A DNA stretch of 11,605 bases. Source: Treponema sp. (GTDB lineage: Bacteria > Spirochaetota > Spirochaetia > Treponematales > Breznakiellaceae). Shown here piece by piece: positions 1 to 5,198 of the stretch (position 1 is the stretch's first letter; each line of letters opens with the position of its first letter). The translations under genes and the position numbers were made by a program. The notes beneath the pieces are model-generated. The model did not search any database, was not told where the DNA came from, and was given only the letters and a program-made list of their open reading frames with translations. The stretch covers positions 1 to 11,605 of the forward strand of contig JAIRRU010000074.1 in NCBI GenBank assembly GCA_031255815.1. The letters are read 5' to 3'.

Positions 1-400
1 CGGGCTCCGGTTCAAGCCGGGAGCGGATCCAGGCCGCGTCTTTTTCCCGGTTCGCGGCGTTCACCACCAGGAAGTAGCGATCCTCCGCCATTTTGCAGAC
101 CAGCAGGTCGTCGATAACCCCGCCGGATTCGTTGCACATCAGGGTGTAGCGCGTCCGGCCCGGGGGCATAACGGTAAAATCGTTGGTAAAGAGACGCTGC
201 AGGGCCGCGAGGCTTCCGGGCCCTTTAAGGACGAATTCGCCCATGTGGGAAACGTCGAAGAGACCGGCCCGCTGGCGGACCGCGTTATGTTCGGCGATAA
301 GCCCCCCTTCGTACTGGACGGGGAGCAGGTAAGCGGCGAAGGGGATCATCCTTCCGCCGTGGGATTCATGCCACTGGTAGAGCGGGGTTTTCTTTTTCAA
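1..400 (-). CDS. gcvT: Glycine cleavage system T protein (aminomethyltransferase), 5' part only
   Basis: The first 133 codons of GcvT are visible; the rest lies beyond the left edge. GcvT takes the aminomethyl group from lipoylated H-protein and, with tetrahydrofolate, yields ammonia and 5,10-methylene-THF in the cytoplasmic glycine cleavage complex. Family hallmarks are the N-terminal TPLYQWHESHGGRMIPF, then FDVSHMGE, then the NESGGVIDDLLV segment that carries the acidic folate-site region. I chose the TTG at 398-400 because an AAGGAGG Shine-Dalgarno sits 7 nt upstream and the protein then begins at the usual place for the family; the first in-frame ATG (codon 18) would remove conserved sequence. 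A tandem glycine riboswitch lies about 100 nt upstream on the same strand, which independently supports the assignment and implies glycine-controlled expression. Identification is very secure; only the partial length limits it. Confidence 0.96.
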   Translation of the reverse strand, partial: MKKKTPLYQWHESHGGRMIPFAAYLLPVQYEGGLIAEHNAVRQRAGLFDVSHMGEFVLKGPGSLAALQRLFTNDFTVMPPGRTRYTLMCNESGGVIDDLLVCKMAEDRYFLVVNAANREKDAAWIRSRLEPEP

Positions 401-499
401 GCCGGGGCCTCCTTCAGGTAAGCGCAAACTTAAGGCCGCCCGGAACCAAAATTGGCCCGGACAGCTTTGGGGCCTCTCCGCCCCTCGGGCGGGCGCAGC

Positions 500-745
500 C
501 CGTTCCGCGCTCCGTCTTTAACCTGAAAGATTCTTTCCCCTGGAGGGCCCTGCCGCGGCCGGCCCCGGGGAAATTGCCTCTTCGGCGCCGCCCGGTTCCC
601 GGAAGCCTGCTGATTGGCAGGCAGGAACCGGAACGGCCTTTTCGGAGTTTCGTTGGAATCCGGTACTTTTGCCTGAGAGTTTTACGCTTTGCCCCTTCGG
701 CGACGGACACGGCCCCCAAAAAGCCTTCCGTTCTCTCCCGGATTC
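500..745 (-). promoter_or_regulatory. Tandem glycine riboswitch upstream of gcvT
   Basis: Read on the minus strand, two consecutive glycine aptamers are visible. Aptamer 1 (745 to 656) is closed by a perfect 8-bp P1 stem, GAATCCGG (738-745) with CCGGATTC (656-663). It contains the core CGCCGAAGGGGCAAA (688-702) and CTCTCAGGCAAAAG (666-679), almost exactly the family consensus. Aptamer 2 (636 to 500) is closed by CCGTTCCG (629-636) with CGGAACGG (500-507). It has CGCCGAAGAGGCAA (574-587) and CTTTCAGGTTAAAG (516-529), a slightly divergent core. The roughly 100 nt between aptamer 2 and the gcvT start hold GC-rich hairpin potential but no T-run, so control of translation looks more likely than an intrinsic terminator. 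A CCTT just upstream could pair with the AAGG of the Shine-Dalgarno. In this family glycine binding usually switches the degradation genes on. I could not identify a confident promoter for this transcript. Confidence 0.95.
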
Positions 746-769
746 GTCATTCGAATTTCGTTGTGTCTC

Positions 770-914
770 GAGCTTGTCCCAAAACCCGCCTGGTTTTGAA
801 ACAAACGCTTTTTAAAACTTATTCCCTTTGGGAAACAAGATCAAGCGGGCCTTTGGCAGCGGTTTTACATTTGAGCTTGTTCCAAAACCCGGTTGCTGCG
901 GAAACCTCGTTTCC
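770..914. repeat. Cluster of degenerate GTTCCAAAAC palindromic repeats
   Basis: This part of the divergent gcvT/grpE-like intergenic region contains at least two copies of the dispersed palindrome seen elsewhere in the window. The first (770-809) reads GAGCTTGTCCCAAAACC, a 5-nt loop, then GGTTTTGAAACAAACGC, an imperfect hairpin. The second (873-890) keeps the left arm GAGCTTGTTCCAAAACCC, but its right arm has decayed. A weaker copy around 827-843 has TTCCCTTTGGGAA at its centre. A small separate palindrome, GGAAAC-CTC-GTTTCC, is at 900-914. The repeats lie between the riboswitch and the rightward promoter, so they might insulate or terminate transcription, but they may simply be mobile-element debris. 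They encode no protein. Confidence 0.7.
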
Positions 915-931
915 GATGGAACCGCAGATAG

Positions 932-956
932 CCGCGAAGCGCCCGGATGCTTCGCG
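932..956. repeat. 8-bp inverted repeat just upstream of the chaperone promoter
   Basis: CGCGAAGC (933-940) and GCTTCGCG (949-956) are perfect inverted arms around an 8-nt spacer. They end 5 nt before the predicted -35 box of the rightward operon. The position would suit a regulator binding site, but the sequence matches no operator I recognise. It is not the CIRCE element of HrcA, which would have TTAGCACTC and GAGTGCTAA arms. Confidence 0.35.
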
Positions 957-961
957 CGGTA

Positions 962-990
962 TTGAATGATCCGGCCGAACCGCGCATAAT
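962..990 (+). promoter_or_regulatory. Predicted sigma-70-type promoter of the GrpE/Hsp70/J operon
   Basis: TTGAAT (962-967) and CATAAT (985-990) are separated by exactly 17 nt. They match the -35 consensus at four of six positions and the -10 consensus at five of six. Transcription would begin near 997, giving a leader of about 58 nt before the ATG at 1055. No CIRCE element or heat-shock-sigma-like promoter was seen, so the operon looks housekeeping-driven rather than part of the classical heat-shock regulon. That last point is inference. Confidence 0.6.
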
Positions 991-1054
991 AGGCGGAATG
1001 GATATCGCGCCCGCATACAAATTTACAAACCGGGCCGGGAACGGGTGTTAGCCC

Positions 1055-1633
1055 ATGCTGGACTTTGAGGCCGAACTTGAAAAGTTACTTTCCCGCGAAA
1101 CCGGAAGGCTCCCCCAATACGAACTGACGGAGCTTGCGGCGGCCGGCCGGCAGTTTCTGGGTGAACTCAACAAGAGGCAAACCGACCTTTCCCTGCAAGT
1201 TGAGGAGATCTACGATCTGGTAAAGGAGCAGGATACCCGCCTTTTAAAGGAGGCCCTGGAGGCCGAAAAGAACCGGGCGAACCAGCTGGCCCTCGCGGCC
1301 GTCGGCCTTTCCGACCTGCTTGAAGATTTCTGCGCCTACGCCGGGCAGAGCGGCAGCGAAGAGTTGAAACATCAGGCCGGCCTGCTCCGGAAAAAATCCG
1401 ACGGCATCCTTGCCGGCTGCGGCATACTCCGTTTCGGGCAGGAGGGGGAGTCCCTTAACCCGCAGATCCATACGGTCAAGGCGAGCGCCGAATCGTCCCT
1501 CCCCCGGGAGCAGGTGGTTCAGGTGCTCCAAAGCGGTTACGTGTATCAAAATACCCTTGTGCGGAAGGCTGCGGTGGTGGTAAGCCGGGGGGCGGAAGGG
1601 TGGGCCGGAAGCGAAGGAGGCCGGGACGGATGA
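1055..1633 (+). CDS. GrpE-like nucleotide exchange factor of the specialised Hsp70 operon
   Basis: The 192-residue product has the layout of GrpE: a long helical, charged N-terminal part (about residues 1-125) able to form the dimer coiled coil, then a C-terminal beta-wing. The wing retains the family pattern, with NPQIHTV near residue 140 (usual form DPxxHEAV) and VVQVLQSGYVYQNTLVRKAAV (residues 150-170). The usual RPAMV is RKAAV here, and overall similarity looks weak, so this is a divergent member and probably not the organism's main GrpE. GrpE proteins open the Hsp70 nucleotide-binding domain to release ADP. It is the first gene of the operon; its TGA overlaps the ATG of the Hsp70 gene, implying translational coupling and a direct partnership. 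The ATG at 1055 has only a poor purine-rich Shine-Dalgarno. The last 15 or so residues are Gly-rich and unlike the family. The fold assignment is fairly secure; the exchange activity is inferred. Confidence 0.82.
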   Translation: MLDFEAELEKLLSRETGRLPQYELTELAAAGRQFLGELNKRQTDLSLQVEEIYDLVKEQDTRLLKEALEAEKNRANQLALAAVGLSDLLEDFCAYAGQSGSEELKHQAGLLRKKSDGILAGCGILRFGQEGESLNPQIHTVKASAESSLPREQVVQVLQSGYVYQNTLVRKAAVVVSRGAEGWAGSEGGRDG

Positions 1634-3312
1634 GCAGGATAGTAGGCATAGACCTGGGAACCTCCACATCGGAGATCGCCTGTATTGTTGAAGGCGCGCC
1701 AAAGTTGCTCCCGAACCTGGAGGGAAAACTGATAACCCCTTCGGTGGTGCATATAGGGCAGGACGGCGCGATCCTCGTGGGAGAGGCGGCGGCGGAATAC
1801 CTCTTTACCCGGCCGGACTGTACCTTCATGGAGGTAAAACGGCTTACCGGCAGCGGTGAAAAGCTCAAGGCCCACGGGAAGGACTACGCGCCGGAGGAGA
1901 TTCAGGCCATGCTCCTCTCCTACCTGGTCAGCTGCGCGGAAAACAGCCTGAACGAAAAGATCAGCCGCGCCGTAATCACCGTGCCGGCCTATTTTACCGA
2001 TGTACAGCGCCGGGCCACGGCAAAGGCGGGGGAGCTTGCGGGGCTGCAGGTGGAACGCATCATCAACGAGCCTACCGCCGCGGCCCTGGACTACGGCCTT
2101 TCAAACCTTAAGGAATGTAAGAACGTACTGGTCTACGACCTGGGCGGCGGCACCCTGGATGTTACGGCCCTGGAGCTCTTTGAAGGGGTCATCGACGTAA
2201 AGGCAAGCAGCGGCAACAACCGCCTGGGGGGCAAGGACTTTGACGAAATCATCATGTCCCGTCTTGCCGATCCCCGGGAGGCTGAACGGGCCCTTATGCG
2301 CCTTAAAAAGGCCGCGGAGGACTGCAAGATCGCCCTGAGCGCCCAGGATGAGTTCCAGGTATCCCTCCCTTTCCTCTTAACCGGAAAAGACGGGAAGCCG
2401 GTTTCGGTGGAAAAGACCGTCAGCCGGAAGGAGTTTGAGGACTGGGTAGGGGAGAAGGTACGCTCCACCCGGGAACCTATTATGGACGCCCTGGCGGACG
2501 CGAAGCTGGCCCCTTCCGATTTGCAGGTTGTTCTCCTGGTGGGAGGCTCCACCCGGATCCCCTGTATAAAAAAGCTGGTGGAGGAGACCCTCGGCCTGGT
2601 TCCCCGATCCCTGGTGGACCCGGATTTAACGGTGGCCCGGGGCGCGGCGATCCAGGCGGGGCTTATCGAGGGCAGCATCAACAACGGGGATTTGGTGCTC
2701 ACCGATGTCTGCCCCTACACCCTGGGAACAGCGCCCCTTCACAACGGTCTGTTCGGCAGCCGGCAGATCTTCGACCCCCTTATCCCCCGGAACACCACGA
2801 TTCCCACCGAAAAAGTGAAGATTTACACCACCGCCTACGATTACCAGACCAAGGTGGTTATTGACGTGTACCAGGGCGAGTCCTCGGATCCGGACAACAA
2901 TGAACGGCTCGGCGAGGTGCAGCTTAGCGGGGTTCCCCCCGCCAGGCAGGGGAAGGAGCAGATTGAGGTAACTTTCGGTTACGACATGAACGGCATCCTC
3001 CAGGTAAAGGCAAGCGTGGTTTCCACCGGCGGACAGGTTTCCGCGGAGATCAGTACCACCGGGGTAAAGGCCAAGCCCCTTTTCGATCTGTCGAAGTGGG
3101 AGCAGGCGGAGGGGGCGCGGCAGTTCCGCCCCCTGATACGCAAGGCGGAAAAAGTAATCGCTTCCGGCGGGGATATAGGCGAGGATATCAGCCTCCTGGT
3201 GCGGCAGATCAAGGAAGCCTTGCTGTCGAAAAATACGGAGCAGGCCGGGGAACTGCGCGAAGACCTGCTGCGTATGCTTGATGTGATGGAAAAAGTAGAT
3301 AAACTGGTATGA
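1630..3312 (+). CDS. hscC: HscC-type Hsp70 chaperone
   Basis: A 560-residue Hsp70, ATP-driven and cytoplasmic. The nucleotide-binding domain is intact: GIDLGTS (6-12), catalytic-type Lys70 in VKRL, AVITVPAYF (114-122), NEPTAAALDYGL (146-157), YDLGGGTLDVT (169-179), LGGKDFDE (199-206) and LVGGSTRIP (303-311). The linker region DLVLTDVCPYTLG, the VYQGES motif and the overall length match E. coli HscC (about 556 aa) much better than DnaK (about 638 aa, LLLDVTPLSLG). The substrate-binding beta domain is present (NTTIPT, NERLGEVQLSGVPP, GYDMNGILQVKA). The alpha lid is short, and there is no acidic EEVD- or EEVKDKK-like tail. I took the ATG at 1630, which has AAGGAGG upstream and overlaps the previous stop as ATGA; an ATG at 1600 would add an Arg-rich extension with no support. 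It is flanked by its GrpE-like factor and two TPR/J partners. The client is unknown. The gene symbol is by subfamily resemblance. Confidence 0.9.
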   Translation: MSRIVGIDLGTSTSEIACIVEGAPKLLPNLEGKLITPSVVHIGQDGAILVGEAAAEYLFTRPDCTFMEVKRLTGSGEKLKAHGKDYAPEEIQAMLLSYLVSCAENSLNEKISRAVITVPAYFTDVQRRATAKAGELAGLQVERIINEPTAAALDYGLSNLKECKNVLVYDLGGGTLDVTALELFEGVIDVKASSGNNRLGGKDFDEIIMSRLADPREAERALMRLKKAAEDCKIALSAQDEFQVSLPFLLTGKDGKPVSVEKTVSRKEFEDWVGEKVRSTREPIMDALADAKLAPSDLQVVLLVGGSTRIPCIKKLVEETLGLVPRSLVDPDLTVARGAAIQAGLIEGSINNGDLVLTDVCPYTLGTAPLHNGLFGSRQIFDPLIPRNTTIPTEKVKIYTTAYDYQTKVVIDVYQGESSDPDNNERLGEVQLSGVPPARQGKEQIEVTFGYDMNGILQVKASVVSTGGQVSAEISTTGVKAKPLFDLSKWEQAEGARQFRPLIRKAEKVIASGGDIGEDISLLVRQIKEALLSKNTEQAGELREDLLRMLDVMEKVDKLV

Positions 3313-3767
3313 CAAGCCTGGAGGAGATAGGGGGGCGCTATTACCGGCTGGGTCTCGCGGCGGCGAAACGGCGGGATCTGAGCGCCGCTCTGGACTACGC
3401 GGTCTTTGCCGGCATCCTGGATCCCGAACACGGCGATGCGGCGCGTCTTGCGGAGATTTGCCGCCGCGAGCTGGGGGAAACCGGGGAAGAGCGGGAAGCG
3501 GCCTTTGAACGGGCGGTTCTTCTCGCGCGGCAAAAAAAGTGGAAGGCGGCGGCAAAGGCGGCCAAAGCCGTTTCCCGCCGGAATGCGCTGACCCTGAGCG
3601 TGGAGGCTTGTCTTTGGGCTCTGGCAAAACGTTACGCCCTTGCGGCGGATTGTTTTGCCAGGGTTTTAAAAAAAGACCGGGGGAATCTGTTTGCCGCGGA
3701 GGCCCTGGCCGAACTTGGCCCGCGGCGCAGGCGTTTCCGCTTTGTTCCGAAACCCGGCTGGTATTAA
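3309..3767 (+). CDS. Small TPR-like helical protein of the Hsp70 operon
   Basis: A 152-residue, Ala/Arg-rich, wholly helical protein with no signal peptide or membrane segment. Helix pairs around residues 8-42 ([20 protein letters not shown]), 62-92 and 100-133 ([20 protein letters not shown]) have the size and small/large residue spacing of tetratricopeptide repeats, although none is a textbook TPR. Its ATG overlaps the Hsp70 stop (ATGA), so it is translationally coupled. A role as adaptor for the neighbouring Hsp70/J pair is likely from context only. The last nine or so residues ([10 protein letters not shown] region) are encoded by a degenerate copy of the dispersed GTTCCAAAAC palindrome, so the natural C-terminus may have been altered by repeat insertion. 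I recognise no named family. Confidence 0.8.
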   Translation: MTSLEEIGGRYYRLGLAAAKRRDLSAALDYAVFAGILDPEHGDAARLAEICRRELGETGEEREAAFERAVLLARQKKWKAAAKAAKAVSRRNALTLSVEACLWALAKRYALAADCFARVLKKDRGNLFAAEALAELGPRRRRFRFVPKPGWY

Positions 3768-3779
3768 AACGGTTTTTTT
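3741..3779. repeat. Degenerate palindromic repeat at the TPR-gene / J-gene junction
   Basis: GTTCCGAAACCCGG-CTG-GTATTAAAAC resembles the copy at 776-803 (GTCCCAAAACCCGCCTGGTT and onward), with both arms decayed. It spans the last codons and stop of the small TPR gene and ends in a T7 run (3773-3779), just before the GGGAGG Shine-Dalgarno of the J-protein gene. CCGAAA (3747-3752) can pair with TTTCGG (3777-3782), which overlaps the start of that Shine-Dalgarno. A folded repeat could therefore reduce translation of the J protein or act as a weak attenuator. The structure is visible; the effect is inference. Confidence 0.5.
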
Positions 3780-3790
3780 CGGGAGGTTTT

Positions 3791-5158
3791 TTGTTCCTCT
3801 TCAACTTCGACGATGAAGTAAAAAAAAGCTATTACGAAACCCTGGGGATCGCGAAAGACGCCGATGAGGGGTTGATAAAGCGGGCTTACTTCGATCTGGT
3901 GCGTAAATACCGGCCCGATCAGTTTCCCGAGGAATTTAAAGAAATCCGTACCGCCTATGAAACCCTCAGCGACAGCGAAAAACGCGCCGAGTATGACAGC
4001 ATCGGCGATCTGCCCCCCGAGGCCGCGCCCCTTTTCCACAGAGCGCAGCGCTTCGATCGTTTCGGCAAACGCGCCAAGGCCGCGGAACTGTACCTCTCGA
4101 TTTTGAAAAAAAACCCCGGTCTGGATAATGTGCGGGAACAATATGCAAAATCCCTTTTGGCGGACGGCAAGCCCGGCAAAGCAGGCGAAGTCTGGGAGGA
4201 ACTCTGCCGCAGGCATCCGGACAACCCGTATTACGCCAGGGAACTCGGTTCAGCCTATTTTGAACGGGGCTGGAACAAGAAGGCCCTTGCCGAAACGCGC
4301 CGCGCCCTCGCCCTTGACCGCAGTTCCATAGAGGCCTGGCTGCTGCTTGTATCCTGTACCGTCGGGGGGATAAAAAACAATCCGAATTTTTGGGACGATC
4401 TGCGGAATATCTCCGTCGAGGCCCTTGAAGCGGTTAAAGCGGTCAAAAAAGATGAATGGAAAAAGATCCAGCTCTACGTCCACGCGTTTATTGCCGGCGG
4501 CCCGGAGGAAAAAGAATCCGTCAGGGGCTGCCTGCGGGAGATTATCCGCCTGATCCGTGAAGGCGGGCGGAAGGGGCGGGACGAGGGCCGGCAGGCCCTG
4601 AAAGAGATAACGCGCTTTATTTCGAGCGAAAACCTGACGGGCTTCTACGCCGAACTCAAGGAAATGGCGGCCTTGCTTCCGGATCTGGAAGATGAACAGG
4701 TTCTGACGAAGCTTGACGATATCCGCCTCGGCCTTGATATCGAATCCCTGGCGGAAAAAAAGTATTCCGATCTTTTTCAGGATCTGTTCACGATACTCAA
4801 CTCCGATTTTGACGATGAAGAAGACGAGCTTGAACTGCTGGCAATGGAGTATAACATCCTTGACAATAAGAGCGTTTACGATCCGCAGATAAGGCGTTTG
4901 AAAACGGAGTTCCCCGAGCTTTACGCCCTGCACGGCTCTTTCTTCAACGAAGTCCTGCGTACCCGCGACCCGGACAAGCTCTTGTACCAGCGCGCGAAAA
5001 AGTACAAAAGATTAAAGCGCAAATCCGGCGTCCCCGATGCCGAAGAACCGGAATCCGCGCCGCCGGAGACCGTCCGCCGCGCCCAGCCCAAGGTGGGCCG
5101 CAACGATCCCTGCCCCTGCGGCAGCGGTAAAAAATACAAACACTGCTGCGGCGCCTAA
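3791..5158 (+). CDS. J-domain protein with TPR repeats and C-terminal SEC-C zinc motif
   Basis: A 455-residue cytoplasmic protein with three parts. Residues 13-69 form a J domain ([20 protein letters not shown], then [21 protein letters not shown]), but the HPD tripeptide is Arg41-Pro42-Asp43. Residues about 77-185 hold roughly three TPR units. A long helical, acidic middle region follows. The last 21 residues are a SEC-C motif with Cys441, Cys443, Cys452 and Cys453 in CxCx8CC spacing, a zinc-binding module also found at the end of SecA. J proteins bring clients to Hsp70 and trigger ATP hydrolysis, so this should serve the HscC-type Hsp70 encoded upstream. I chose the TTG at 3791: GGGAGG lies 4 nt upstream and the J domain follows at once. 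The open frame reaches back to 3539, but that part overlaps the TPR gene out of frame and is meaningless. The 23-nt gap before it holds repeat sequence. Confidence 0.88.
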   Translation: MFLFNFDDEVKKSYYETLGIAKDADEGLIKRAYFDLVRKYRPDQFPEEFKEIRTAYETLSDSEKRAEYDSIGDLPPEAAPLFHRAQRFDRFGKRAKAAELYLSILKKNPGLDNVREQYAKSLLADGKPGKAGEVWEELCRRHPDNPYYARELGSAYFERGWNKKALAETRRALALDRSSIEAWLLLVSCTVGGIKNNPNFWDDLRNISVEALEAVKAVKKDEWKKIQLYVHAFIAGGPEEKESVRGCLREIIRLIREGGRKGRDEGRQALKEITRFISSENLTGFYAELKEMAALLPDLEDEQVLTKLDDIRLGLDIESLAEKKYSDLFQDLFTILNSDFDDEEDELELLAMEYNILDNKSVYDPQIRRLKTEFPELYALHGSFFNEVLRTRDPDKLLYQRAKKYKRLKRKSGVPDAEEPESAPPETVRRAQPKVGRNDPCPCGSGKKYKHCCGA

Positions 5159-5168
5159 GGCGCCGGCT
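5149..5168 (+). terminator. Probable terminator hairpin enclosing the J-gene stop codon
   Basis: CGGCGCC (5149-5155) and GGCGCCG (5159-5165) form a perfect 7-bp GC stem whose three-base loop is the TAA stop itself. It is followed by GC, TTT and a pyrimidine stretch. The T-run is short, so termination may be inefficient. The stem is symmetrical and could also act on the convergent M16 transcript, whose stop lies about 35 nt away. Confidence 0.5.
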
Positions 5169-5198
5169 TTCTCCTCCGCGATACGCGCTTAAAAATAT

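Noticed and set aside
574..969. Plus-strand open frame of 131 codons
   Set aside because: It covers the riboswitch antisense strand and the palindromic repeats; its protein contains repeat-derived text (TRLVLK) and no domain.
900..1054. CIRCE/HrcA heat-shock operator before the chaperone operon
   Set aside because: I looked for TTAGCACTC and GAGTGCTAA arms and found neither; the only inverted repeat has an unrelated sequence.
1600..1629. Upstream start for the Hsp70 (MGRKRRRPGR extension)
   Set aside because: It overlaps the end of the GrpE-like gene out of frame. The AAGGAGG and ATGA overlap point to 1630, where the Hsp70 N-terminus begins normally.
3539..3790. 84-codon N-terminal extension of the J protein
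   Set aside because: It overlaps the TPR gene in another frame and includes repeat sequence; the TTG at 3791 has a Shine-Dalgarno and leads straight into the J domain.
2626..3804. Long minus-strand open frame (392 codons) across the Hsp70 and TPR genes
   Set aside because: It is antisense to two well-supported genes, Pro/Arg-rich and without family motifs; it is the usual by-product of high-GC codon bias.
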